A DNA stretch of 64,000 nucleotides from positions 27,538,645 through 27,602,644 of the forward strand of contig NC_133564.1 of assembly GCF_048773025.1 (NCBI RefSeq), in the 5' to 3' direction. Source of the stretch: Camelus bactrianus (lineage: Eukaryota > Chordata > Mammalia > Artiodactyla > Camelidae). The notes under the pieces are model-generated. The model saw only the letters and a program-made list of their open reading frames with translations, made no database searches and was not told the DNA's origin. Below are positions 1 through 11,200 of the stretch, one piece after another (within the stretch, counting starts at the first letter, position 1; every line of letters begins with the position of its first letter). The position numbers were made by a program, and so were the translations under genes.

Positions 1-369
1 TTCAAGGTTTTTGAGATAGAAATTTCCACCACCCCACCAGAGTAAGACGCCTACTGGCCATGAAGCCTGGTGCCATTCCCATCCAGGTGACTGCAGAAGT
101 AGCAGACACCTTCCTCTCCTCCCTGTTTTAATAAGATATTCCCGTTAGTCCTCTTCCCGGTGTCCACACCCACATTTCTCTGAAGCCCTCCCTGACCCTG
201 TCCTCCCACCCTCCCAAAACCCCCGAACTCTCCCTCCATGAAATTGCAGCTCAGTGACCAACAAATATTACTCAATTTTTAAACTTCCCTTCTCATGACT
301 TTAACTGACCCCTGCCAAGCTTCTGTGGGTACTACTTCCTCTCTGAGGTGGTGGCAGTTTGTTTTCCCA
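1..369. other. No gene seen; pyrimidine-rich
   Basis: Pyrimidine-rich on the plus strand with no recognised repeat. It may be the decayed upstream part of the L2 tract that follows. The short minus-strand frame across it has a glycine-rich, low-complexity translation and is not supported as a gene. Confidence 0.4.
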
Positions 370-1015
370 AATCTCCTGTCTTCAAACTGGAGATGGAGCT
401 AGCATCCTCTTGCTGCCCATTGCTGCCTTCAGATCACTAGCCTACCCATATAATTTTGAAAGCCTGTCCCTCTGAGGCTCATGACATTCAGTTATATCAT
501 CCTCTTCTGCTCTCCACCATTATCATTTGTCATGCCTCCGATAACTCCTTCCCATCCATCAAAAACTTTGGTACCTGGGACAAGCTTCCTCCCTACTCCA
601 AGAGCTGCTCTCAGCTGTAACAACATTAACACCCATTTCCCTGACTCATCCAAACACGCGTCTCAGTCCCTCACCTCGTTTCCAAGGACATTCTCACCCC
701 TGCCTTGGCTATTTCATTACAGGTAACACCTCCACCTCCCAAACTTGAATTTAAACGTCTCATGTCAATCACAGACTTTTTCTTTATCCAGGTTGCTTCT
801 TTTGTAACTCCCACTACCACTCACTTTGAAAATCCATCTTTCTTGTTTAGTCTTAGAAAGATTTCTGGTTTCCTCCAACTATCTAGGCTTCCCCTCCTCC
901 TTGGTAACAGAAAACTTGAATGTTCTCTTGGTCCACGGACATCTGGAGTAAACATCAGATTTCTCAAATTCTCCTTCAGCTAGTGGTGACTGTGTGACTG
1001 CCGTGTGCAATTCCA
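370..1015 (+). mobile_element. Probable L2 LINE fragment (endonuclease region)
   Basis: C/T-rich text of the kind L2 shows upstream of its reverse transcriptase: repeated 'cctcacctc', 'cactcactttg' and 'cttcccctcc' phrasing like the L2 endonuclease segment. A better-preserved L2 follows on the same strand at 2035-3375, so both may be one insertion. Short open frames here are relics. The family call is from recall and the ends are soft. Confidence 0.45.
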
Positions 1016-1379
1016 GGTAATGTCTTTAGAGGAAGGTAGATGTGTTGCTATCTTTCCTCTTTCTAGCTTTTTTTTTAAAGTAGACATAATGATTGGAAAT
1101 GCAGAAATCCTCTCATCTTGTGCTTGGGAAGGGAAGCCACACATAACTGACAAATTGGATAGGACCCTGTGATGCACAAGAATTGTTATATGTGGACCAT
1201 CCCTAAACTTACTGAGTGTTGAGAGAGAGAAAATTCCTCTCTTGATTAAGGCACCGTTATTGTTATTGTGGATTTGTTATGGATTTGTTTTTGGTTACTC
1301 ACAGTTGAACCTAATTATAGTGAATATGCCAATTATCCACTCTCCAGACATACCTCTAAACAGCTGATCACTCATCCCG
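1016..1379. other. No gene or recognised repeat
   Basis: Ordinary AT-rich sequence between L2 pieces. A T-run at about 1070-1077 is the only local feature. Confidence 0.4.
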
Positions 1380-1700
1380 GCAAACACCACACAAGATGAC
1401 TTCCACTGTAAATTTATGATACAACCTCATGTGGTCCTTCAATACGACTCAAAAGCCATGCCCTGTTTCTCCTGTCAACTTACTCCACCAGCCTCCAAGG
1501 CTATTTCTCACCTTCTACTGTCTGCAAACTGCCCGTTCACTGTTAACAGCTTCCTGTTTTACCAATAAAATATAATCCATCAGACAGGAATTTTTCATTT
1601 CCAAAATATCCAACAAGTTAAACTAGCTTATTTCTCATTCTTCTATGTAAGAGTAATCCCTCCAATTAACTTCTCAAGAAAACTCACACTGTCAATTATT
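1380..1700 (+). mobile_element. Possible L2 LINE fragment
   Basis: Weak L2-like phrasing ('tccaccagcctccaagg', 'tcaccttctactgtctg') bridging the upstream and downstream L2 pieces. It could be non-repeat DNA. Confidence 0.3.
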
Positions 1701-2034
1701 ACTTTTTTATTGTACACTCAGCCCCTCAGTCTCGGATAGTTTCTTTCGAGTGTTTTTGTTGGTACGACTACCGCTGCTGCTGTTTTAAGCATTTAAGTCC
1801 CGGGAGTCCCACATGGCCATACGATCCAGAATCATCCCTGTCTATATTTGAACAGGACTGGACAATGACTACGTGCGGCCAGGACTTGGACAAATGTGCA
1901 TTACATAGCATGATCGTTACACAGGTCATTTTATTAACCTTGAAATAACAGCAATCCACATCTGATACAATTGGAATCTTTGGACTCTTGTGCATTGGAT
2001 TACGGTAGTTTCCTGAAACCATGCTCTGTTTCTA
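1701..2034 (-). other. CpG-rich island inside the L2 tract, possible retrocopy piece
   Basis: Ten CpG dinucleotides fall between 1733 and 2004, clearly more than in flanking DNA, and the text does not read as L2. On the minus strand an AATAAA-type hexamer (about 1708-1713 on plus) followed by A-rich sequence sits where a polyadenylated transcript would end. An 84-codon minus-strand frame ends in KCLKQQQR and matches no family I know. A 3'-UTR retrocopy is possible; an unknown repeat or non-repeat DNA is equally possible. Confidence 0.3.
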
Positions 2035-3375
2035 TTACTGTTTGACCCTCTGCAATCTGGTTTTACTCTCTCCTACTTCACTGAAACTGCTTTTGTCAAG
2101 GTCACAGATGATAACCATGGTGCTAAATTGACTGTACAAATTATCTGTCTTTATTTTACTTGACCTGCATTCAGTATACTTGACCACATCCTCTTTTTTC
2201 TAACACACTCCTATCTTGGCTTCCATGACAACATCCTTTGTTTTGTTTTGTTGTCCTTACCTCTAGAGCCATTCTTCCTCAAATTTCTTTGTCTTAGCAT
2301 CTTCCATCTGACCTCTAAACACTGAAGCCCCTCCTGCTAAGTCCTTCTTTGTGTCTAGATGATCTCATTCATTTCCATGGACTCAAATAGCAAATTGATG
2401 CTGATTATTCTCAAATTTATATTTCTAGTATACCATTCTCTTTGCATTTTAAGATGGCATATCCAATGGCCATCTGCACTTGATTTTCTCAGACACCTCA
2501 AATGTTACTGGAACAAAATTTTATTATAATCAGTCTTGCTTTCCCACTCTTCCCAAGGGTCCCCAGAAATAACCCCTATCTCTAAATTTTCCATGTAAGC
2601 ATTCTCAAGGGTGCTACATTCAGAAACTAAGGAGTCACTGTTGATTTTTTCTCTCCCTTTGCCCTCTATTCTGTTTTCATTTCCTGTTAGTTATGCGTTT
2701 AAGTTTCATTTCAGAGTCATCCATTTCCTCTGTTTCCAAAATCATCCCCTTCGCCAGACCATCATCTCTTATCTGAACTGCTGCAACAGACCACTGCTGA
2801 CTGGCCCCTCAGTGGCTCTCATTCCCCTCCATCTGCTCTCCACACGAGCCAGGGGGATGCTCCCAGGGATAAATTAAGTGACGTTGCTCTCCTGCACAAA
2901 ATCCCTCAGTGGCTTCTCTTTCAACACAGAAGAATGCCCCCACTTTTTAAAAAATCCATCCCTGCACGATACAGTCTCAGAACTGAACCACTATCCCTGT
3001 TTCTCACTGAATGTCGGCCCCACTGCTTTTATCTAAGTTCCCCTAACATGCAAGGTCTTTGTCGTCTCAGAGCTTCTGAATTTGCTCCTCTTTCTCTATG
3101 GGATGATCCCCCTCTGTTCTCCTTTCTGCAGATCTCAGCATAAATGCCACCTCCTCAAAGAAGACTTTCCTGATCATCTTAATCAAAATTTCCTAGTCCC
3201 TCCAAAGATTTTTTTTTATCTTAGCCTTGCATGGGTTTCCTTATTAGCACTTAGCATCATATGGAAATGTTCGTATTTGCTTGTTTTTTTGAGTGCATGG
3301 ACTAAAACTGTCGCCCGTCACTATCTTTAGCATCATCGTAGTCCCTGATATATAGTAGATATTCACTGTGAGTAC
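2035..3375 (+). mobile_element. L2 LINE, reverse-transcriptase region to 3' end
   Basis: Recognised L2 landmarks in order: 'actgaaactgcttttgtc' and 'aaggtcacagatgataacc' at 2080-2120, 'tgctgattattctcaaattt' near 2400, the 'aactgctgcaacag' block near 2775, the 'gtggcttctctttcaacac' block near 2910, 'gccacctcctcaaagaagac' near 3145, and the 'tatatagtagatattcact' tail near 3350. L2 was an autonomous CR1-clade LINE and is now extinct in placental mammals. Very decayed; the short open frames inside are remnants, not genes. Confidence 0.85.
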
Positions 3376-3429
3376 ATGGACCTTTTCAAAAAATGAATTG
3401 TCCAAAGGAGCTATCATAGAGGAAAAATA

Positions 3430-3512
3430 TGTATAAATTTATTTAGCACCTTCCTTAGTACTAAGTTAAATACTCAATGAATGTTAACTGTTAGCCACTG
3501 TTACTATATTTG
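3430..3512 (+). mobile_element. MIR/L2-type 3' end
   Basis: The stretch from 'atttagcacc' to 'actcaatgaatgttaactg' followed by 'gttactat' matches the shared 3' terminus of MIR and L2. Confidence 0.5.
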
Positions 3513-3604
3513 TAACTTAAGCCTCATTTGTGAATTAATCTAGCTCTTCCCTAGGTGACAGATCCAGCCTCAGGTAAGGTCCAAACTATCTCAGCTCTCT
3601 TTAT

Positions 3605-3765
3605 TAAACCATGGCTCCCACCAGCTCTAGCGTGCATTTGAATCGCGAGGGGAGACAGTGTGACATGCACATGCCTGGGCCGCACCCTCAGAGGTTCTTT
3701 CAGAATAAGTCTGGGGTAAGACCTACAACTCGTGCCTATAATAAACACTCCAGCATTTTTTTTTC
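3605..3765 (+). mobile_element. MER5-type hAT-Charlie MITE fragment
   Basis: 'gcatttgaatcgcgaggg', 'atgcctgggccgcaccctc' and 'agaataagtctgggg' follow the order of the non-autonomous MER5A/B transposon. The outer terminal inverted repeats are not clear. The 65-codon minus frame over it is a by-product. Confidence 0.55.
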
Positions 3766-5324
3766 CCTGTGAAGAAGGGGATTCCAGGATTCAAGTGGGG
3801 TGAGCTGGCATGGGCTAGAGCCACTTCCTCCTTGTGGATAGCTAGATAGCTAATACTGTAGGGTTGAGAAGAAATGTTTTTTTGCTGGTTGGATTTTTAG
3901 AACAAATAAACAGGAAGAAAGAGAAGGAAGAGGAACTTTAAAGAAATGTTTTAAAAGAGGATTTGTTCTAGAGGGCCACAAGCTAGGGAAAGCCACTGGG
4001 GAAAGTCGCTGAGCATCAGAGCGTTAGAGCTTTGTCAGAGTGCTCTCTCTCTCTCTCTCCCCACCTCCTTTCCAGTTTTTGGTCACTCACTGATCATTTC
4101 ACTCATATCTGTATGGATGTAAAATAGCTACATCAGTAACACCATCACCAAACACAAAGAAAAACCTATAAAGCTTTGAAAGATAGCTGAAGGGATCCTA
4201 AGTTCTTCTGCAGAGGCTAAATCTGCTGTATAGGGTTCTTAGTCCTGGTAGGAGCCGCGGTTACACAAATCATGAATTTGCTGTGTGGCAGATTGATCTT
4301 GATAACGTCCAAGATGTCTATTTAATTGTTCTATCAATGCAATCTATATTTTGCCAGTTCCTTCTCTTGATAACTAAAGCCAATTAAGTGACAATGGGGA
4401 AAAAAAGCTCATACTGATATACCAAATAACTTTCTAATATAAAACACATTTCTTTTAGAGAACTGTTTAAACCATGAGTTTTGTTATGTGAATCAGTAAA
4501 TTTTCTCCTCAAGGTCATTTGTGTCTTTTTAATCCACAGACAGAATTAACTGAATCATTAGGGTTGCATGTCATTTGCCTGGATTGACTTTATTTAAAAA
4601 AAAAAGAACAAAAGATCAGATTTTTTTGAGTATCTCTCCATGTGGTTGGGTGTCAAAATACTATACCTTTGATTTGAAGCCAGAATAATGCAGGAAATTC
4701 TTTGTTCTCCGGCTCTTTCTTAAGAAAGGTTGATATACCTTTAGTGATCGCATTGTCTATTACCACAAAGGTGTTTGTGGGTGACAGCAGTGGCCCATCA
4801 ATTTCTAACCTTCCACTTTCAATATGAATTTCTGCCATCTCTTTGGAGTTTGACAGTAACGAATGCTTTCATTTTAAGTGCAACAGAATAAGCATCTCAG
4901 TAAAGATCAGAGTTTCTTTGTTCTATTTACATCAAATCTTCCCTCAATAGTTGCCATTTAGCTGCCAGTGTAATTGCAGATGATACCCTGTGTCTGGATG
5001 CCACAGAATCAGAAATGATTTAACAGAAGCAATTGCTAGTATCCTCACTTACCTTGCTAGAAAAGTCGACAATAAATTGAGAAGAGGGCACTTAGGTAAA
5101 AGTCCTTCAAAGAAGGTGTACTCTGAGGGGTATCGCTTTTACCGCCTGCAGTCACTAGTGGACTCGGGCCCCTCAACTATTTATCCTCAAGTTACCTTCC
5201 CAACTTTCTCACTACTGACACTTCCCATAGATCCTATGTCTCCAAGCACATCAGCCTAACCTGTCCCTGATGGTACTGAGCCACTGGGTCTGTTTCACTG
5301 CAACCAACCAAGGCTCTACCAGCA
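3766..5324. other. No gene; little recognised
   Basis: Mostly unique-looking AT-rich DNA with a short (CT)n run. The open frame at 4990-5259 has no recognisable domain or splice context. Confidence 0.4.
4042..4059. repeat. (CT)n microsatellite
   Basis: About nine CT units. Confidence 0.9.
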
Positions 5325-5940
5325 TATTGTTTATTTGATGAATATTTATTGATTCCAACATGTTCCAAGTATTATGCTAAGCACCAGGGATATAGGAATG
5401 AACAAGACATCTGTGATCACTACTGCATGAACTTTCAGTCTAGTAGAAATGAGATGCAATTAAATAAGGGATTATAATAAATTCTGAAAATACTGCATAG
5501 TGAGTGTATAAGGAATGATTAGAAAATTAAAAGGGCAATCTCCTTTATCTACTGGATTAGTGTAGGCATTCTGCAGGCAGGGATGTTAACTGGAAACTGG
5601 ATCAAGGGATTGAGGTAAGAAAGGAGTATTAGAACCTGGGGAAGAGAAAACCACATATTCAATGGCCTAAGATGAAAAAGTAGAGCACACTGGAGTACCC
5701 AGAAGAAGTATAATACAGGTAGAGCCTAGAACGTAAGAGTGCATGGAGCTTGATGAGAGATTCTAGAGGTAGCTGGAAGCTAAATCATGGAGGAACAACT
5801 GTGAGTTACACACCAAGAGCAGTGAAAGGCTGTAGAAGACTTTCAAGCATGAAAAGTGAAGTTATTACATCCTTGCTGTTAAAAGGTTCACTCTGAAAAG
5901 AACCTAGGGGATGACTAGGAACAGAGAAAGACTACAGGAG
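5325..5940 (-). mobile_element. L2 LINE 3' region, antisense
   Basis: Starts with the reversed L2 tail ('tgaatatttattgattccaac' region, then 'atgctaagcaccaggg' and 'ggaatgaacaagac'). It continues through the usual antisense landmarks: 'agagcctagaacgtaagag', 'gctgtagaagactttcaag', 'aagttattacatccttgc' and 'aaaaggttcactctgaaaag'. Decayed and non-functional. Confidence 0.8.
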
Positions 5941-5978
5941 AGAGGAGAAGCAAGCTTGACGTGTGAAACTTGGCAAAT

Positions 5979-6001
5979 CTCTGGTGTACAACATAGTGAT
6001 T

Positions 6002-6037
<36 letters not shown>

Positions 6038-6272
6038 ATATATATATATTCCTTTTCATATTCTTTTTCATTATAGGCTATTACAAGGTATTGCTTATAG
6101 TTCCCTGTGCTATCCTGTGGAACTTCGCTGTTTATCTATTTTCCATACAGTAGTTAGTATCTGCAAATCCCATTTGCAGCAACATGGATGGACCTGGAGA
6201 TCGTCATACGAAGTGAAGCTGGAAGGAGAGAGGAAAATACCATATGATATCACTTACACGAGGAACTAAATT
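5979..6272 (-). mobile_element. L1 3' end with inverted 5' part (twin-priming type)
   Basis: From 5979 to 6168 the plus strand reads as antisense L1 3' UTR ('ctctggtgtacaacatagtg', 'agttccctgtgctat', 'tagttagtatctgcaaat'). From 6172 it reads as sense L1 from further upstream in the same element ('atttgcagcaacatggatgg', 'atatgatatcacttacacg'). Outward 3' end plus inverted 5' segment, with the intervening L1 part missing, is the known product of twin priming. An 8-bp inverted repeat (6161-6168 with 6172-6179) lies exactly at the switch. A (GT)n tract sits inside the 3' part. No target-site duplication was found. Confidence 0.75.
6005..6034. repeat. (GT)n microsatellite
   Basis: About 15 GT units inside the L1 3' end, followed by a short TA run. 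Probably expanded from the L1 (TA/CA)-rich 3' UTR. Confidence 0.95.
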
Positions 6273-6700
6273 CTTGATGGGACCACCTCAAAGGAGAACC
6301 AAGTTTCTTTTGAAACCAAAAGTTCTTGAAAATTAGGTTGAAGATGCCAGGACATTTTTCCAGTTGCTCACAAATGGCTTCTGAGAATTTCCTGAGCAGT
6401 GCCTGCAGGGCTGTGTTATTTTGCACAACCCTCCTGAACCCAGCTACCACAACATGGTCTTGCTGAGCTACTGAGCCTGTCCCTTACCAGGTTCTATGCA
6501 TAGCATGCTTGGTTGTTTCCCGACTGCAACAGCTATGGATGTGCCTTATGGATTCTGAGAAGCCCCGCAACTGCTCAAAGATGGTTTACCTCTTTGTTCT
6601 CCCTGCCAAGTGCTTCCCTGGGCATTCTTGTCTTATTATAACAACATAACTTGCTCAAGTTGATTTTACTGTTGTAAAGTTACAGATCGCTGACACAGTA
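6273..6700. other. Unrecognised high-complexity block
   Basis: Complex, non-repetitive text from 'gatgggaccacctcaaagg' to 'aaagttacagatcgctgac'. The 66-codon minus frame is not recognised and has no initiator context or neighbours to support it. Could be an old LTR or other repeat whose name I cannot recall, or unique DNA. Confidence 0.3.
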
Positions 6701-6728
6701 TTTATTAGAGAATATTTTGGGAGTCTAT

Positions 6729-6748
6729 GATATATATATATATATATT
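6729..6748. repeat. (TA)n microsatellite
   Basis: About ten TA units. Confidence 0.9.
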
Positions 6749-7599
6749 ATGTAAGCTGTTCCAAATACTCAGTTTTAGCTTCTAATCAGAACTCGGCAAT
6801 CATTGTGTGAAAAATATCACCTGTTAAATGACTAATTTTGGATTTTAAGTAAAAACTACTTTCCACTTCAGGGAGTACAATTAACTTTCCAGCCTTCCTG
6901 GCATCAATTATTGTCACACACGCATCTCAAAGTCAAAATCTTTGGCTTTGAAGCTTTGTTTTTTGGAAACTTTATAAATATAAATAAGCTCTCGTGAAGT
7001 ATTAATGCATCCTCTCCAGGTCACAAGGGAAAAAAAAGTCATAGTGAATAAACCCAGTAGAGGCTCAAAATACGTTTAAATCCACAATGAAAGAACACAT
7101 TTAAAAAGCAATAATCAGAAAACTAAGTCACTAGCAATACATCATTTAATATGTTCCCCCTAAAATGGGGGAAAAAATCTATGTCTCACATCGTAACACA
7201 CATGATAAAGGGAACAGGAGTGGACAACTGGATAGAAATCAGGGTCTCTGAGTAAGGAACACTCTGTAGGCGGCTTTATGTTCTTATGGCGATTAACACT
7301 TTGAAGGGAAGTTCCAGGACGGTAGGGTTTCACTCGGTGGAGAAATGGTTTAGAACAGGGACTGTGTCAATGTGTTTTGAATGCTGTGTTTCCTAAGACA
7401 CCTGACAAGTTATTTTATAAATAATATTAATATTTGTATTATTTTTATTTTATATTTTATGTATATTAATGAAATATAAACTTCATACTAGTAAAATATA
7501 TTAAGATATTGGCAAATATCTGTTCACTGATTCACTTGTATTTTTCACATTTTGGGGTATATATCTAGACATTCTGTGCCAGGGAAAATTATAGTTGGT
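6749..7599. other. No gene; AT-rich
   Basis: Nothing recognised. Positions 7410-7510 are almost pure A/T low-complexity sequence. Confidence 0.45.
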
Positions 7600-7832
7600 G
7601 CTAATATTGGACTTACTATGTATCAGGCACTCTTTTACATGTGTTACTTATATTTTATAACAACCTTGACAGGCAGACCCTATTATCATCCCCATTTTAC
7701 AGATGGAAACATCAAGGCACACAGAGGCTAAGTAGCTTACTGAAAGTCACAGAGCTAGTTAACTGTCAGTGAACGGGATGTAAGCTCAGGCTTTCTAAGC
7801 TCCAGGCTATGCTCTTCACCATTATGTGACCA
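7600..7832 (-). mobile_element. MIR SINE, antisense, near full length
   Basis: Reads in order as reversed MIR: 'ttactatgtatcaggcactc', 'ataacaaccttgacagg', 'atcatccccattttacagat', 'agtcacagagctagttaac', 'gctccaggctatgctcttc'. MIR is a tRNA-derived SINE mobilised by L2. Confidence 0.92.
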
Positions 7833-7865
7833 AGCTAACTGGGAAGATTTCACAGTTCCTTGGGA

Positions 7866-8096
7866 AGGCAGCGTGGCATAGTGATTAAGGACATAGGTTT
7901 CAGAACAAACAGGTCTCAATTAAATTCCCATTTCTACTCTTTATTAGCTCTGTACCTTGGGCAATTTTCTTATATCTCTAAACCTCAATTTTTTTCTCTG
8001 TGTCAATGGAGAGTATATTTACTTAGAAGGGTTATTAATGAGATAAGAAAGTATACTTAGCAAAATATTGGCATATAATAAACCAGAATTATTAAT
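7866..8096 (+). mobile_element. MIR SINE, sense, near full length
   Basis: 'gcagcgtggcatagtgatta' is the tRNA-derived head with A-box-like start. 'agctctgtaccttgggcaa' is the core, and 'atattggcatataataaacc' the L2-like tail. It lies 33 bp from an oppositely oriented MIR. Confidence 0.9.
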
Positions 8097-8099
8097 ATT

Positions 8100-8225
8100 A
8101 TTTAGTCTAAATGCCCAGGGAAATTAAATGGCTTGCCCAAGGTCATAGATCTAGTTATGGAAAAGTCAAGTCTGAACTATGGATTTCTTGGTTCAAAGTC
8201 CAATACCTTATACTCTGGTAATGGC
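8100..8225 (-). mobile_element. MIR SINE core, antisense fragment
   Basis: 'atggcttgcccaaggtcat' and the following 'aagtctgaactatgg' match the reversed MIR core. Third MIR in a row, orientations minus, plus, minus. Confidence 0.75.
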
Positions 8226-11200
8226 TACTCTCCAGAGCTTTCTTACATTACTTGTAAAGTGAGATAATCCAGAAAGCAGCAGTATTCCCTAACAATATGT
8301 TACAAAACACACAGGGCTGGCAGGCTTCACAAATGTGTTACATCACTTCCGTCAGCTTGCATGTGCTTGTCATCATGTGTTCTTCAACAAGTCAGAAACA
8401 ATAAGTAATGGGGCGTTCACAACAAAGCCAAATTTCTTCCTGAGGGTTTCCCAACGAAAATTTGAGGGTTCAATTAAGTTTGTATCATCAGTATCTGCAT
8501 CCCTATACGAAATGCCTCTCTGTTTCCTGTTCTGCACACTAACATTTAGCATCACTCAAGAATTTCATGCAGGTATAGATTTCCATACTTCAGCATTCAA
8601 CTACTACTATCTTGCATAACATAATATTATATCAAGAATCTTTAAAAATCAACTTGTTCCCAAGCTGTCAAGTTATCTTGTACCCTCCCAAGCTTAATAC
8701 GAGATGTGCATGTAAGAGGCATATTCTATTTGCCTGATATTTTGGATTTTTTCAAGCTATTCATAGACATTGTAGCACATAAGCTATGTGGTGTCCTTCT
8801 TATATATGACATTAGTAAAGTTATTTATTTTGCATTTAATTTCTAGGAATTCAATTAATGCGAGCACACTCAAAGTGGTTTTAAACATCTTTGTGGCCTG
8901 CATTCTTCCTGAAAGGCCCTAAACGTTATTCTCTCAAGCCACAGTTTTGACAACCCCCCTCTTTCTGCAAATATTTTCTTTACAATCTCCAAATCTGATT
9001 TGATTTAACCCCACAGCTTTATAAATGTCTCTGAAACACATGGGGGTAGAACTGTAACTGATGATTCAGCACATTTCCATCACATAAAAATCAAATTTCC
9101 AGTGGCACCACTTACTCTTCATTATGCTGAGATCAACAGTTGGAGAGACCCTTAACCCAGCCATGTGCCCGTCTACCCAACGTGTATTCATAATATCGGT
9201 CTATAAATTCAATAGAAATGTTAGGTTACAGGGGCATTCATGCTCAGAATAGCAAGATTTCTTGACTTTTTGGAGTGTGCTTCAGACAAATTGCTCTTCT
9301 AACTCTCCACGGTCTTCCAGGAGGAAAGTGTCCCACAAAGCAGGACCCCCGGAATCACTAAAACTGTGCGTGGTAAGTAGAGGGGAAAGAAGAGTTCTGG
9401 GATATTTTCAGGACGTTAAAAAAAAGTCAGCCCTTTCTCTACTTAGTTGACTATAAGAACTAACATCCTTGGAAACATCCCTATTTCGTATTTGCTGGAC
9501 TTTTTCAAATTACTTGTTGAGAACCTTCTTTTTCTGGGTCAGAATCGGGGTTATCAGCATCGTTCTGAGGGGAGTTGCTCCTCACTGAATACATACTCAG
9601 ATCTGCTTATTCACCTGGTCCTGCTTATCTTCTTGTTCATGATTTTCTTGTATATTTATCATAAATGTAAGTACACATCTTATTAATGTCACATCCAAAC
9701 TCTGAGAAAATATTTAATCAGACAAGAGGCATTTGACATAAGCTTTGAAAACACACACGTAAAGTTCAGAAGCACCCTTGAAACTTGTTCTTGAACCAAG
9801 AGTGAAGCATCTTAAAATAGGTTTCCCTGGCAGATTTCCGTGCTTTCTGGTTCATATTGTTTTAAAAAGCATGAAATAAAACAAACACTGTATTCCTATA
9901 CTTTGCTCAACTTAGCTTGTGGGTAACTGATCTAAATATAACCTATTATTCCCTCCCCTCAAAAAAGTAGGCTTTGAAGAGATTTTATTGAATTATATCC
10001 CAACTAAGATTCCACCAAAAGTCTTTGCTATTTTAAGGCAGGAAAGTTAGCTTGAGAAGAGAGTTATCTTTTGTTTATCGGAAAGATTTGATGAGTTATT
10101 CTGATCTTAGATTTCAGAGAACAGGCAGGAGGAGTCAGACAGAGAAAGCTATATTGCTACACATAATAACATTTTTAAAAAAATGGAGTTTCTAGGTGTG
10201 GTGGAAAGTCAGCATAGGGAGGGCCCAGGAATGAAGAGAAGATGGGAAACAAGGACCGGGGAGCCAGGGGTGGTTCTACAGCAGGAGACCTGGGATCTGA
10301 AGGGATAAGGTGGCTGGGAGATGATGGTGAGGATGCCGGAACACTTTGGGAGAAGAGGCATACTAACGCTCAAGTTCAAGTACAGACTCTGCCATGATTC
10401 TGTGTAGCTCCATTCATTCTCTTGATCTTCATCAAAAAGTCTGCCACATGTACATGAGTGGCATTTTTAAGTTAGGAAAACAGTATTTGTACCAATATGT
10501 GTCTTACAAAGGAGCTAAGGGGTGTGGGAATATATTTACACTTCTGTATATTAATACATAGACACAAATATATGTAAATATACATACACCTCAAAAATCT
10601 ACTATTGTGTTTTTTACCTTAATTTTTTAAAGAGTTTTTTTAATGTATCAAACATTGAAACATTGAAAAATAAGATACACAGAATTTGAGTCACCTGAAG
10701 AGTAACCACAAATAATACTTTAAATTCTGAGTAGTTGTTTGCACAGATTTCTGAAAATCTCCAGGACTCATTGTTAATTGTCACTCATGATAATTAATGT
10801 CACATAATAGGACTTCTGAGTGACTGACTTTCCCCTAAAAGACCAATGGGATTGCACTAAACATCATGCCTTATACACGTAATAACTATAGTCCCGTGAC
10901 AATAATGTCCGTACTTTGGAGCATGAAAATTCTAAACAGAAACAAACCACTGCTTGCTGGAGGTAAAGAGGTATCATTAAAGGGAAGGAAAAGAATTAAT
11001 TCATAACATAACAGGGGAATGTATCAAGTCACTGGCTTCTGCTTAACTGTGTAGGGTTTTTTTTTTTTTCCACTTAATACCCAAGTCAAAAATCTTTTCT
11101 TTCTACAAAAAGATAGGCTGTTTATATAATCTCTTCAACCACCACATCCAAAGGCAAAGCAGAGAAAGTTGTCATTTGAGGGTAACCAGTAACCTGTTGT

